Assembly (NCBI RefSeq): GCF_000720475.1
Contig: NZ_JOAP01000015.1
Location: forward strand, 62,001 to 126,000
Source of the DNA: Streptomyces aureocirculatus
GTDB taxonomy: Bacteria; Actinomycetota; Actinomycetes; Streptomycetales; Streptomycetaceae
DNA: 64,000 nt
Reading direction: 5' to 3'
The first letter of the stretch is position 1, and the number at the start of each line of letters is the position of its first letter. Position numbers and translations under genes: made by a program. The notes under the pieces were generated by a model, which saw only the letters and a list, made by a program, of their open reading frames with translations, was not told the origin of the DNA and did not search any database. Below, piece by piece: positions 35,002-45,746 of this stretch.

Positions 35002-36162
35002 TCAGCCCGTGAGGCCCAGTTCGCGGGCGATCAGCATGCGCTGCACCTCACTGGTCCCCTCCCCGATCTCCAGGATCTTGGAGTCCCGCCACATCCGCGC
35101 CACCGGATACTCGTTCATGAAGCCGTAGCCGCCATGGATCTGCGTGGCCTCGCGCGCGTTGTCGACGGCGATCGTCGAGGAGTGCAGCTTCGCGAGGGCG
35201 GCCTCCTTCTTGAAGGGCTCCCCGGCGACCAGGCGTGACGCCGCGTCCCGCCAGGCGAGGCGGGCCGTGTACGCCTTCATCTCCATGTCGGCGATCTTGA
35301 ACTGGATGGCCTGGTTCGCGCCGATGGGCCGGCCGAAGGCGTGCCGCTCCTTGGCGTACTTCACCGACTCGTCGACGCAGCCCTGCGCGAGGCCCGTGGC
35401 GAGCGCCGCGATCGCGATCCGGCCCTCGTCCAGGATGCGGAGGAACTGCGCGTACCCGCGCCCGATCTCGCCGAGCAGGTTCGCCCGTGGCACCCGTACG
35501 TCCGCGAACGACAGCTCCCGGGTGTCCGAGGCGTTCCAGCCCACCTTCGAGTACGGCGCCGCGACCGTGAAGCCGGGGGTGCCGGAGGGCACGATGATCG
35601 AGGAGATGAGGGGTTTGCCCGCATCCGTGCGGCCCGTCACCGCCGTCACCGTCACCAGGCCCGTGATGTCCGTACCGGAGTTGGTGATGAAGCACTTGGT
35701 GCCGTTGATGACCCACTCGTCCGTCGCCTCGTCCAGGCGCGCGGTGGTGCGCGTGCCGCCCGCGTCCGAACCGCCGTCCGGCTCGGTCAGGCCGAACGCG
35801 CCGAGCAGCTCGCCCGCGCACAGCTTCGGCAGCCACTCCCGCTTCTGCTCCTCGGTGCCGAAGAGGTGCAGGGGCATGGCGCCGAGCGACACGCCCGCTT
35901 CGAGGGTGATGGCTACGGAGGAGTCGACGCGCGCCAGTTCCTCCAGGGCGATGCCGAGCGCGAGATAGTCGCCGCCCATGCCGCCGTACTCCTCGGGGAA
36001 CGGCAGCCCGAACAGGCCCATGCGGCCCATCTCGCGCACGATCTCGTACGGGAACTCGTGCCGCTCGTAGAGGTCGCCGATCTTCGGGGCGACCACGTCG
36101 TGCGCGAACTCCTCGACGGTGCGCCGGAGTTCCTCGTGCTCGGGGGAGAGGTGGTGATCCAT
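35002..36162 (-). CDS. Acyl-CoA dehydrogenase (isovaleryl-CoA-type)
   Basis: 386 aa from ATG 36160-36162. FAD-dependent: LCAGELLGAFGLTEPDGGSD (FAD region), CFITNSGTDITGLV, and the C-terminal signature IHGGYGFMNEYPVARMWRDS. The gene is next to HMG-CoA lyase and a methylcrotonyl-CoA-type carboxylase, which suggests isovaleryl-CoA dehydrogenation in leucine breakdown, but substrate identity is inferred from context. It starts 5 bp after the lyase stop, in the same operon. Confidence 0.88.
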   Translation of the reverse strand: MDHHLSPEHEELRRTVEEFAHDVVAPKIGDLYERHEFPYEIVREMGRMGLFGLPFPEEYGGMGGDYLALGIALEELARVDSSVAITLEAGVSLGAMPLHLFGTEEQKREWLPKLCAGELLGAFGLTEPDGGSDAGGTRTTARLDEATDEWVINGTKCFITNSGTDITGLVTVTAVTGRTDAGKPLISSIIVPSGTPGFTVAAPYSKVGWNASDTRELSFADVRVPRANLLGEIGRGYAQFLRILDEGRIAIAALATGLAQGCVDESVKYAKERHAFGRPIGANQAIQFKIADMEMKAYTARLAWRDAASRLVAGEPFKKEAALAKLHSSTIAVDNAREATQIHGGYGFMNEYPVARMWRDSKILEIGEGTSEVQRMLIARELGLTG

Positions 36163-36167
36163 GGTTT

Positions 36168-37145
36168 TCACTGCTCCTGGTGGGAGAGGGCACGCACGGT
36201 GCGGGACGGGCTCGGTCGGCCCAGACGGCCGGCCATCCACACGCTGGTGGCGGTGAGACGGCCGAGGTCGACCCCGGTCTCGATGCCGAGGCCGTGAAGC
36301 ATCCACACGAGGTCTTCGGTGGCGAGGTTGCCGGTGGCGCTCTTGGCGTACGGGCAGCCGCCGAGGCCGCCCGCGGAGGCGTCCACGGTCGTCACCCCGT
36401 GCCGCAGCGCGGCCAGAGTGTTGGCAAGCGCCTGGCCGTACGTGTCGTGGAAGTGCACGGCGAGGAGGTGCGTGGGTACGCCCCCGTCGTTCAGGGCGGT
36501 CAGGAGTGCCTGTACGTGGCCCGGCGTGGCCACGCCGATGGTGTCGCCGAGGCTCAGTTCGTCGCAGCCCATGTCGAGCAGGGCCTTGCAGACCCGGACC
36601 ACCTGCGGGACCGGGACCGCGCCCTCCCACGGGTCCCCGAAGCACATCGACAGATAGCCGCGTACGTGCACCAGGTCGTCCGGCGCCTCGGACGCCTTCG
36701 CCCGCGCCACCACCGGCTCGAACATCGCGAGCGCCTCGTCCACCGTGCGGTTCAGGTTGGCCTTGGCGAAGGACTCGGTGGCGCTGGCGAAGACGGCGAC
36801 CCGGCGGGCGCCGAGCGCAAGGGCGCGGTCCAGGCCGCGGGCGTTCGGGACCAGGACGGGCAGATCCACCCCTTCGATGCCCTGGATCCGGGGAAACAGT
36901 TGCTCGGCGTCCGCCAACTGCGGCACCCACTCGGGGTGCACGAAGCTCGTCGCCTCGATCGTGGTCAGGCCCGCGTCGGCCAGGCGGTGGATGAACTCCG
37001 CCTTGGTCTCGGTCGGGACCGTGGCCTTCTCGTTCTGGAGGCCGTCGCGGGCGCCCACCTCGTGGATGCGGACCCTGGCCGGGAGGCCCTCGGCCGGTAC
37101 GACCATGGGCAGGGGGCCCGGAACGTTCGTCTGTGCGGCGGTCAT
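36168..37145 (-). CDS. hmgL: Hydroxymethylglutaryl-CoA lyase
   Basis: 325 aa from ATG 37143-37145, overlapping the previous stop (ATGA). DRE-TIM barrel: [20 protein letters not shown] (metal Asp), [30 protein letters not shown] (His metal ligands) and [15 protein letters not shown] with the catalytic Cys. It cleaves HMG-CoA to acetoacetate and acetyl-CoA, the last step of leucine degradation. Translationally coupled to the carboxylase alpha gene. Confidence 0.94.
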   Translation of the reverse strand: MTAAQTNVPGPLPMVVPAEGLPARVRIHEVGARDGLQNEKATVPTETKAEFIHRLADAGLTTIEATSFVHPEWVPQLADAEQLFPRIQGIEGVDLPVLVPNARGLDRALALGARRVAVFASATESFAKANLNRTVDEALAMFEPVVARAKASEAPDDLVHVRGYLSMCFGDPWEGAVPVPQVVRVCKALLDMGCDELSLGDTIGVATPGHVQALLTALNDGGVPTHLLAVHFHDTYGQALANTLAALRHGVTTVDASAGGLGGCPYAKSATGNLATEDLVWMLHGLGIETGVDLGRLTATSVWMAGRLGRPSPSRTVRALSHQEQ

Positions 37146-39163
37146 GACGTCTCCTCGTCCGCCGGCACCACCACGGCCAGGACCTGGTCCATCGCGACCG
37201 TGGAGCCCGGGGTGACGTCCAGTTCCGTGACGGTGCCCGCGTGCGGCGCGGAGATGACGTGCTCCATCTTCATCGCCTCGACGACGAGGAGGCTCTGGCC
37301 CGCCGTCACCGTGTCGCCGGGGGCGACCTTGACCACCGTGACGGTGCCGGGCATGGGGGCCGTCAGGGCGTCCGCGCCCGCGTGGGCCGCGCCGGTCAGG
37401 GCCGCCTCCACCGGGTCGTGGTCCTGAACGTGCCAGGCGTCGCCGTCCCTGCCGAGCCAGTCGGCCGCGTGGTGGAAGGTGTGGGTGCGGCCGTCGAGGT
37501 GGAGGGTGAGGCGCTGCGCGGAGGCTTCCCCGAGCCCGCCCCTTCCCGAAACCAGGGGGCTGTGCCCCCTGGCCCCCCCGAAGTCGGCTTCGACGTCTCC
37601 GTCGGCCGTGAGACGTGTCCTGACGGACACAGGTTCGTGGCCCGGCACGCGCAGATGGTGCACGGTCCACGCGGCCTCCCCGCCGAGCCGCCACCCACTG
37701 CCCACCGAGAACGGGTCCACCCAGCTTCCGGCCGCCGCCACCGGCCTCGCGCCGACCCGCACCAGCGCGGCAGCCATATACACCTCGACCGGAACATCCG
37801 CCTCGACCAGGCCCTCGGCGTCCCGCTCCACCAACCCGGTGTCCAACTCCCCGGCCACCACCGCCGGATGAGCGAGCAGCCGCCGCAGGAACCCGGCGTT
37901 CGTCGGCACCCCCAGGGTCACCGTCCCCGCGAGCGCGGCCCGCAGCTTGCGCAGGGCGGTCGCCCGGTCGGGTCCGTACGCGATGACCTTCGACAGCATC
38001 GGGTCGTACAGGCTCCCGACCTCCGTGCCCTCGCTGAGCCCGGAGTCGGTGCGCACCCCGTCGCCGGAGGGCTCGTGCAGGGCGAGGACGGTGCCGCCCG
38101 AGGGCAGGAACCCACGGGCGGGGTCCTCGGCGCACAGGCGGGCCTCCACCGCGTGGCCGGTGAGACGGACGTCCTCCTGCCCGAAGGGCAGTGCCTCGCC
38201 CGCCGCCACCCGGAGCTGCCACTCCACCAGGTCGACTCCGGTGACCAGCTCCGTCACCGGGTGCTCGACCTGGAGGCGGGTGTTCATCTCCATGAAGTAG
38301 TACGAGGCCGGGTCGTCGCCGGGCACGATGAACTCGACCGTGCCCGCGCCGACGTACCCGCAGGAGCGCGCGGCCTCCACGGCGGCGGCACCCATCGCGG
38401 CGCGCGTCGCCTCGTCGAGCAGGACGCTGGGCGCCTCCTCGATGATCTTCTGGTGGCGGCGCTGGAGGGAGCACTCGCGCTCACCGAGGTGAAGTACGTT
38501 GCCGTGGCCGTCGGCGAGGACCTGGATCTCGATGTGCCGGGGGCGGTCCACCCAGCGTTCGACGAGCAGGGTGTCGTCGCCGAAGGAGGCACGGGCCTCG
38601 CGCCGGGCGGCGGCGATCTCCTCACCGAGGAGCGCCTCGTCGCGGACCAGGCGCATGCCCTTGCCGCCACCGCCCGCGGACGGCTTGAGGAGGACGGGCG
38701 TACCGATCTCGCGGGCCGCGTCGATGAGCTGGGCGTCGGTCAGGCCGCTGCCGGACGAGCCGGGCACCACCGGCACCCCGGCCGCACGTACCGTCTGCTT
38801 CGCGCGGATCTTGTCGCCCATCAGGTCGATCGCGGACGCGGGCGGCCCGATGAAGGTGAGGCCCGCGTCGGCGCAGGCCTGCGCGAAGGCGGCGTTCTCG
38901 GCGAGGAAGCCATAGCCGGGGTGGACGGCCTGCGCGCCGGCGGAGGCGGCGGCCGCGAGCAGCCGCTCCATGGAGAGGTAGCTCTCGGCGGCGGGGGCGG
39001 GCCCGATGCGCACCGCGGTGTCGGCCTCGCGCACGTGCCGGGCGTCGGCGTCGGCGTCGGAGAAGACGGCCACCGAACGGACGCCCAGGGCCCGCAGCGT
39101 ACGGATGACGCGCACGGCGATCTCACCGCGGTTGGCCACGAGGACTGTCTCGAACATGCTCAT
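37142..39163 (-). CDS. mccA: Biotin-dependent acyl-CoA carboxylase alpha subunit (methylcrotonyl-CoA type)
   Basis: 673 aa from ATG 39161-39163. Biotin carboxylase (1-450): [23 protein letters not shown]-grasp [34 protein letters not shown]-terminal biotin carrier with EAMKMEH (biotin-Lys). Together with mccB it would carboxylate 3-methylcrotonyl-CoA. Oddity: residues about 531-549 ([19 protein letters not shown]) are encoded by a copy of an intergenic hairpin module (37535-37572), inserted in frame in the linker. Other acyl-CoA carboxylases cannot be fully ruled out; the lyase neighbour favours the leucine pathway. Confidence 0.9.
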   Translation of the reverse strand: MSMFETVLVANRGEIAVRVIRTLRALGVRSVAVFSDADADARHVREADTAVRIGPAPAAESYLSMERLLAAAASAGAQAVHPGYGFLAENAAFAQACADAGLTFIGPPASAIDLMGDKIRAKQTVRAAGVPVVPGSSGSGLTDAQLIDAAREIGTPVLLKPSAGGGGKGMRLVRDEALLGEEIAAARREARASFGDDTLLVERWVDRPRHIEIQVLADGHGNVLHLGERECSLQRRHQKIIEEAPSVLLDEATRAAMGAAAVEAARSCGYVGAGTVEFIVPGDDPASYYFMEMNTRLQVEHPVTELVTGVDLVEWQLRVAAGEALPFGQEDVRLTGHAVEARLCAEDPARGFLPSGGTVLALHEPSGDGVRTDSGLSEGTEVGSLYDPMLSKVIAYGPDRATALRKLRAALAGTVTLGVPTNAGFLRRLLAHPAVVAGELDTGLVERDAEGLVEADVPVEVYMAAALVRVGARPVAAAGSWVDPFSVGSGWRLGGEAAWTVHHLRVPGHEPVSVRTRLTADGDVEADFGGARGHSPLVSGRGGLGEASAQRLTLHLDGRTHTFHHAADWLGRDGDAWHVQDHDPVEAALTGAAHAGADALTAPMPGTVTVVKVAPGDTVTAGQSLLVVEAMKMEHVISAPHAGTVTELDVTPGSTVAMDQVLAVVVPADEETS
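37535..37572. repeat. Intergenic hairpin module inside the mccA coding sequence
   Basis: CCCGCCCCTTCCCGAAACC (37535-37553) is the exact reverse complement of 49303-49321, and runs into the hairpin CCAGGGGGC-TGT-GCCCCCTGG (37552-37572). Other copies of this module are intergenic (49288-49321 and 59305-59341). Confidence 0.85.
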
Positions 39164-39177
39164 TGCGTGTCTGCCCC

Positions 39178-40794
<1,617 letters not shown>

Positions 40795-40810
40795 CCGCAG
40801 GGCTCCCACT

Positions 40811-40854
40811 GTTAGTGAGCGTTAACGTATGCGTTCAGGTTAACGACCGCTAAC
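40811..40854. promoter_or_regulatory. Twin TetR operators between mccB and the TetR gene
   Basis: Two related 16-bp imperfect palindromes, GTTAGTGAGCGTTAAC (40811-40826) and GTTAACGACCGCTAAC (40839-40854), start 28 bp apart in the 82-bp divergent gap. The shared pattern is GTTAryG-A-sCGyTAAC. Confidence 0.85.
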
Positions 40855-40876
40855 GACGCTGTCTAGAATTGTTTCC

Positions 40877-41530
40877 ATGGCCACCAGGACCGACGCCCTC
40901 ACCCGCCGCGAGCAGATCCTCAAGGAAGCGGCCCGGCTGTTCGCCGAGCGCGGCTTCCACGGTGTCGGCGTCGACGAGATAGGGGCCGCCGTCGGTATCA
41001 GCGGCCCCGGCCTCTACCGGCACTTCGCGGGCAAGGACGCGATGCTGGCCGAGCTGCTCGTGGGGATCAGCGAGCAGCTCCTGCGGGGCGGCGAGCGGCG
41101 GGCCGCCGAGGCCGCGGGCTCGCCCGGTGCCGCGCTCGACTCGCTCATCGAGGGCCACATCGACTTCGCCCTCGACGACCGCCCCTTGATCACTCTCCAC
41201 GACCGCGAGCTCGACCGCCTCCGGGACAGCGACCGCAAGCTGGTCCGCTCGCTCCAGCGGCGGTACGTGGAACTGTGGGTGACCGCGGTGCGGGAGGTGT
41301 ACCCGGCCCTCGCGGAGGCGGAGGCCCGGGCGTCCGTGCACGCGGTGTTCGGCCTCCTGAACTCGACGCCGCACCTGGGCCGCGCGGGCTCGCTCCCGGA
41401 CCGGGAGGGGATGGCGGGGCTGCTGCGCGGTTTGGCGCACGGCGCCCTGGCGGCGGTGGGACGGGCTCCGGCTCCGCCCGGGGAGGGTTCGATCCCCGCC
41501 GGAGGAAGTTCAAGCCCGTCCGGCGATTGA
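40877..41530 (+). CDS. TetR-family regulator of the leucine/acyl-CoA operon
   Basis: 217 aa. N-terminal helix-turn-helix: REQILKEAARLFAERGFHGV, then VDEIGAAVGISGPGLYRHFA. Variable ligand domain follows. Divergent from mccB with twin operators in between, so it most likely represses that operon and itself, with an acyl-CoA as probable signal (inference). The last residues SSSPSGD and the stop codon come from the dispersed repeat at 41511-41537. Confidence 0.88.
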   Translation: MATRTDALTRREQILKEAARLFAERGFHGVGVDEIGAAVGISGPGLYRHFAGKDAMLAELLVGISEQLLRGGERRAAEAAGSPGAALDSLIEGHIDFALDDRPLITLHDRELDRLRDSDRKLVRSLQRRYVELWVTAVREVYPALAEAEARASVHAVFGLLNSTPHLGRAGSLPDREGMAGLLRGLAHGALAAVGRAPAPPGEGSIPAGGSSSPSGD

Positions 41531-41537
41531 GGACGAG
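41511..41537. repeat. Dispersed intergenic repeat, copy 4, supplying the TetR stop codon
   Basis: CAAGCCCGTCCGGCGATTGAGGACGAG-type core. Its internal TGA (41528-41530) is the stop of the TetR gene. Confidence 0.8.
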
Positions 41538-41627
41538 GAAGGCCGAAGGCCACGATCGACGGCGCGCGGCCCACCGGTCACGATTTCCGCCCTGGACGGT
41601 CACCGTAACCCACGGGTAACCTCCCCC

Positions 41628-41644
41628 TGAGCAAGCGCTTAGCA
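41628..41644. promoter_or_regulatory. Palindrome upstream of the second acyl-CoA dehydrogenase
   Basis: TGAGCAAGCGCTTAGCA, centred on AAGCGCTT, 32 bp before the start. Candidate operator for an acyl-CoA-responsive regulator; not matched to a named one. Confidence 0.45.
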
Positions 41645-41675
41645 AAGGCGCCCCGGCGAAGAGGGAGAGAAACTC

Positions 41676-42833
41676 GTGCGGCGTACCGTCTTCAACGAGG
41701 ACCACGAGGCGTTCCGGGACACCGTCCGGGCCTTCATCGAGGCCGAGGTCGTACCGGTCTACGACGAGTGGTTCGCGGCGGGCCAGGCGCCCAGGGACTT
41801 CTACTACAAGCTCGCCGAGCTCGGCGTCTTCGGCATCCGCGTCGACGAGGAGTTCGGCGGCGCGGGCATCGACTCGCACAAGTTCGACGCGGTCATGTAC
41901 GAGGAGACCGCCCGCGCGGGCGTCTCCTTCGGCGGCTCCGGCGTGCATGTGCTGCTCGGTCTGCCGTACATCGAGATGCTCGCCACCGACGAGCAGAAGA
42001 AGCGCTTCCTGCCGAAGTTCGTCTCCGGCGAGGAGATGTGGGCGCTCGCCATGACCGAGCCGGGCACCGGCTCCGACGTCGCGGGCATGAAGACCACCGC
42101 CAAGCTCTCCGAGGACGGCACGCACTACGTCCTCAACGGTGCCAAGACCTTCATCACCGGCGGTGTGCACGCCGACCGTGTGATCGTCTGCGCCCGCACC
42201 TCCGCGCCGCGTGAGGACGACCGCCGCTTCGGCATCTCGCTGTTCGCCGTGGACACCAAGTCCGAGGGCTACTCCGTCGGCCGCAAGCTCGACAAGCTCG
42301 GCCTGAAGGTCTCCGACACCGCCGAACTGGCCTTCGTCGACGTCAAGGTCCCCGTCGAGGACCTGCTCGGCGAGGAGAACAAGGGCTTCGCCTACCTGGG
42401 CCACAACCTGGCGTCCGAGCGCTGGGGCATCGCCTTCGGCGCCTACGCGCAGGCCAAGGCGGCCGTCCGGTTCGCCAAGGAGTACGTGCAGGAGCGCACC
42501 GTCTTCGGCAAGTCGGTCGCCTCCTTCCAGAACACCAAGTTCGAGCTGGCCGCCTGCCAGGCCGAGGTGGACGCCGCCGAGGCCGTCGCCGACCGCGCCC
42601 TGGAGGCCCTGGACGCGGGCGAGCTGACCCCGGCCGAGGCCGCGTCCGCCAAGCTCTTCTGCACCGAGGTCGCCCACCGCGTCATCGACCGCTGCCTCCA
42701 GTTGCACGGCGGCTACGGCTTCATGAACGAGTACCCGATCGCGCGTCTGTACGCCGACAACCGCGTCAACCGCATCTACGGCGGCACCAGCGAGGTCATG
42801 AAGATGATCATCGCCAAGTCGATGGGGCTGTGA
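41676..42833 (+). CDS. Acyl-CoA dehydrogenase
   Basis: 385 aa from GTG 41676 with AGAGGGAGAGA upstream. Standard layout: EFGGAGIDSHKFDAVMYEET, FAD region MWALAMTEPGTGSDVAGMKT, FITGGVHADRVIVCAR, and C-terminal LHGGYGFMNEYPIARLYADN. Complete. From context it serves branched-chain or fatty acyl-CoA breakdown; substrate is uncertain. It is transcribed away from the TetR gene and may be in a unit with the thioesterase 82 bp downstream. Confidence 0.9.
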   Translation: MRRTVFNEDHEAFRDTVRAFIEAEVVPVYDEWFAAGQAPRDFYYKLAELGVFGIRVDEEFGGAGIDSHKFDAVMYEETARAGVSFGGSGVHVLLGLPYIEMLATDEQKKRFLPKFVSGEEMWALAMTEPGTGSDVAGMKTTAKLSEDGTHYVLNGAKTFITGGVHADRVIVCARTSAPREDDRRFGISLFAVDTKSEGYSVGRKLDKLGLKVSDTAELAFVDVKVPVEDLLGEENKGFAYLGHNLASERWGIAFGAYAQAKAAVRFAKEYVQERTVFGKSVASFQNTKFELAACQAEVDAAEAVADRALEALDAGELTPAEAASAKLFCTEVAHRVIDRCLQLHGGYGFMNEYPIARLYADNRVNRIYGGTSEVMKMIIAKSMGL

Positions 42834-42915
42834 GCCGAGTCGACGGGCCTGTGAGGGGCCGCGACCGAGACGGCGTCCGGCGAGGCGGCGTCCGGCGATG
42901 CGGAGGCCGACGCCC

Positions 42916-43788
42916 ATGAGCAGCGAACTCGATTCCCTGCTCGACCTCCTCGACCTGGAGCGGGTCGAGGAGGACATCTTCCGGGGCCGGAGCCGCTCGG
43001 CCCTGGTTCCCCGGGTCTTCGGCGGACAGGTCGCGGCCCAGGCCCTGGTGGCCGCGGGCCGCACCGTCCCCGAGGAGCGCCCCGCCCACTCCCTCCACGC
43101 CTATTTCCTGCGCCCCGGCGACCCCGGCGCGCCCATCGTCTACACCGTCGACCGCATCCGTGACGGCCGCTCCTTCACCACGCGCCGTGTCGTCGCCGTA
43201 CAGCACGGCCAGCCGATCTTCCATCTCTCGGCGTCCTTCCAGACGTACGAGGAAGGCCTGGACCACCAGGACCGGATGCCGTCCGCGCCCGACCCGGAGA
43301 CGCTGCCCACCGCCGCCGAGGCGCTGCCGCGCGATCTGCCCCCGGACGTCGCCAGGAGGCTGATCGAGTCGCGCGCCGCCGTCGACCTGCGCTACGCCGA
43401 CGCGCCGCCCTGGGCCACCGCGGGCCGCCCGCGCGAGCCGCACTCCCAGGTCTGGTTCCGCACCAACGGCAAGCTCGGCGACGCGGACGCGGGCTCGCTC
43501 CTGCACGTCTGCCTGGCCACGTACGTCTCCGACATGACGCTGCTCGACTCCGTGCTCCTTGCCCACGGGCGCGGGGGCTGGGCCGTGGGGGACGTGGTCG
43601 GGGCCTCGCTGGACCACGCCATGTGGTTCCACCGTCCCTTCCGGGCCGACGAGTGGCTCCTGTACGACCAGGAGTCGCCCACCGCGGGCGGCGGCCGGGG
43701 CCTCGGGCAGGGGCGGATCTGGACGCGCGACGGACGCCTCGCCGTCACCGTCATCCAGGAGGGCGTCGTCAGGGTGCCGCGGGTCTAG
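42916..43788 (+). CDS. tesB: Acyl-CoA thioesterase II (TesB family)
   Basis: 290 aa from ATG 42916. Double hot-dog: first half FRGRSRSALVPRVFGGQVAA, then HSLHAYFLRPGDPGAPIVYT; second half ASLDHAMWFHRPFRADEWLL with the catalytic Asp, and GRGLGQGRIWTRDGRL with the Gln. Hydrolyses acyl-CoA to free acid plus CoA in the cytoplasm. It follows the dehydrogenase on the same strand, perhaps balancing CoA pools. Confidence 0.93.
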   Translation: MSSELDSLLDLLDLERVEEDIFRGRSRSALVPRVFGGQVAAQALVAAGRTVPEERPAHSLHAYFLRPGDPGAPIVYTVDRIRDGRSFTTRRVVAVQHGQPIFHLSASFQTYEEGLDHQDRMPSAPDPETLPTAAEALPRDLPPDVARRLIESRAAVDLRYADAPPWATAGRPREPHSQVWFRTNGKLGDADAGSLLHVCLATYVSDMTLLDSVLLAHGRGGWAVGDVVGASLDHAMWFHRPFRADEWLLYDQESPTAGGGRGLGQGRIWTRDGRLAVTVIQEGVVRVPRV

Positions 43789-43844
43789 TCGTCAGGGTGC
43801 CGCGGGTCCAGCAGGCGCGGGGGCATCCGGCATACTCGCCCAAC

Positions 43845-44825
43845 ATGGGTGAAAGCACGGTAGATACCCCCGAAGGCGAGACGGGCGAGACGGGCGAGAC
43901 GGGCGGCGCGGGCGGCGGCGAAAGTACCTTCACCGTGGTCGTCGCCGCGGTCGCCAACCTCGGGATCGCCGTCGCCAAAGCCGTGGCCGGTGTCGTCAGC
44001 GGGTCCAGCGCGATGCTCTCCGAGGCCGCGCACTCCCTGGCCGACACCGTCACGGAGCTGATGCTGCTCGTCTCGCTGAAGAGCGCGGAGCGGCCCGCCG
44101 ACGAGGAGCATCCGCTCGGCTACGGCGGCGCACGCTACATCTGGGCGCTGCTCGCCTCCGTCGCCACCTTCGTCGGCGGCGGTGTCTTCGCCGTGTACGA
44201 CGGCGTGCACACCCTCACCCACGGCGAGGAACCCGGCGACCCGCTCATCTCGTACGTCGTCCTCGGCATCGCCTTCCTCCTGGAGGGCTACTCCCTGCGC
44301 ACCGGATGGAAGCAGGCGCGGGGCGCGGCGGCACGGTTCGACGTACCCGTCAGGCACTATCTCCGGCGCACGCCCGACACCGCCGTGAAGGCCGTCGTCA
44401 TGGAGGACTCCGCCGCGCTCGCGGGCCTCGTGCTCGCCGCGGGCGGCCTGCTCGGCGGGCAGCTCACCGGCTCCGGCGTCTGGGACGGCGTGGCGTCGCT
44501 GTGCATCGGCGTGCTGCTCGTGTACGTCGCGTGGGTCCTCGGGCACGCCAACGCGGAACTGCTCATCGGGCGGCCGCTGCCCGGGCCCGTCCGGGAGAAG
44601 GTACGGGCCGAACTCCTCGCGGACCCGCACGTGGTGGACGTACTGGAGCTGACCACGCTGCTCCAGGGGCCGAACGAGGCACTGGTCGCCGCGAAGGTGG
44701 ACTTCCGGGACGTGTCCACGGCCGCGGAGATCGAGGCCGCCTGCGACCGGGTCACCCGGCGCGTCCAGGCCCGCTTTCCCGCTGTGCGGCGCGTGTATCT
44801 GGACCCCACGCCGGGGAGCCGTTGA
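43845..44825 (+). CDS. Cation diffusion facilitator (CDF) metal exporter
   Basis: 326 aa. After a short Gly/Glu/Thr repeat (ETGETGETGG), six predicted helices: FTVVVAAVANLGIAVAKAVA onward, SGSSAMLSEAAHSLADTVTE with the metal-site Ser/His/Asp pattern, HPLGYGGARYIWALLAS, and a second site around VMEDSAALAGLVLAAGG. C-terminal cytoplasmic domain VVDVLELTTLLQGPNEALVA. Likely zinc/iron/cobalt-proton antiport. The metal cannot be told from sequence alone. Confidence 0.9.
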   Translation: MGESTVDTPEGETGETGETGGAGGGESTFTVVVAAVANLGIAVAKAVAGVVSGSSAMLSEAAHSLADTVTELMLLVSLKSAERPADEEHPLGYGGARYIWALLASVATFVGGGVFAVYDGVHTLTHGEEPGDPLISYVVLGIAFLLEGYSLRTGWKQARGAAARFDVPVRHYLRRTPDTAVKAVVMEDSAALAGLVLAAGGLLGGQLTGSGVWDGVASLCIGVLLVYVAWVLGHANAELLIGRPLPGPVREKVRAELLADPHVVDVLELTTLLQGPNEALVAAKVDFRDVSTAAEIEAACDRVTRRVQARFPAVRRVYLDPTPGSR

Positions 44826-44868
44826 TCGCGGCCTGCGGCCTGGCTCGTCCGCAATCTCCCCCAAGCTC

Positions 44869-45678
44869 TCAAAGAGCGGGGAGGGGCCCCCTCGACTGGC
44901 TTGTCAGCCCGGCGGCGTCGAGCAGGTACGCCGTCAGCGGGTCGTAGAACCGGGGGTTGGTCACGTGGTCGTCGAGGGGGACCGTGACCTGTACGGTGCC
45001 CTCCGCCTCGCCGATGAACAGGGCCGGGTCGTTGCAGTCCGCGTACCCGAGGGAGTCGATTCCGCGCTGGCCCGCGCGCCCGGCCCAGCCGTGGTCGGCG
45101 ACGACGAGGTCGGGCAGCGGGCGCTCCTCGCGGAGCAGGCCGTCCAGGATCGCGTTCATCGGCTCCGGCGAATGGGTGTGCCACAGGGTGGCGCCGCGCT
45201 CCAGGACGGCGACGTCGGCGAACTGGAAGACGAAGCCCTCGTCGGCCGTGAGGCCCTCGGGGATGACGACGATCTCGCAGCCCGCGGCGCGCAGCGCGGC
45301 AGCCGTCGCGCGGTGCACGTCGAGCAGCCCGCCGGGGTGGCCGGTCGCGAACAGGACGCGCTCCTTGCCCGCGGCGGCCTTGTGCAGCCGGCCCGCCATC
45401 CGCTCCAGGGCGTCGACCGTCAGCTCCGGGTCGATGGTGTCCTGGCCCTGCCGGTGCCCCGGGTCGTCGATGACGCCGCAGCGCTCGGCCATCACGGCCA
45501 GCACGTCCTGCTCGTCCCGCCAGCGGTCACCGAGTTCCAGACCCAGCCAGTAGTGCCGGTCGCCGTTCGCGAGCTTGCGGTAGTGGGAGAGGTTGTTCTC
45601 GCGGGGCGTGGCGACATCGCCGGCGATACGGGTACGGACGAGGTGGTCGACGAGCGCGGCGCGGCTGGGTATCGGCAT
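44869..45678 (-). CDS. Phosphatase-like conserved protein
   Basis: 269 aa from ATG 45676-45678; an ATG three codons earlier is possible. Conserved features: TPRENNLSHYRKLANGDRHY, VLFATGHPGGLLDVHRATAA and VVADHGWAGRAGQRGIDSLG. From memory, close relatives in Streptomyces are annotated as phosphatases, but no classic phosphatase motif was recognised here. Cytoplasmic. The last residues overlap a GC-rich repeat around 44855-44885 between it and the convergent CDF gene. Confidence 0.65.
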   Translation of the reverse strand: MPIPSRAALVDHLVRTRIAGDVATPRENNLSHYRKLANGDRHYWLGLELGDRWRDEQDVLAVMAERCGVIDDPGHRQGQDTIDPELTVDALERMAGRLHKAAAGKERVLFATGHPGGLLDVHRATAAALRAAGCEIVVIPEGLTADEGFVFQFADVAVLERGATLWHTHSPEPMNAILDGLLREERPLPDLVVADHGWAGRAGQRGIDSLGYADCNDPALFIGEAEGTVQVTVPLDDHVTNPRFYDPLTAYLLDAAGLTSQSRGPLPAL

Positions 45679-45746
45679 GCGACCCATTGTGCCGTCGGCA
45701 ACGGGGGCCGGGCGTGCCGTCCCGCACGGCGGACCTGTGCGGCGAC

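Noticed and set aside
35002..36930. Longer versions of the acyl-CoA dehydrogenase and lyase frames
   Set aside because: The upstream parts overlap other genes and lack protein features; the ATG starts chosen have good spacing.
43860..43920. GETGETGETGG repeat as a possible CRISPR-like or mobile repeat
   Set aside because: A short in-frame coding repeat at the CDF N-terminus; no spacers.
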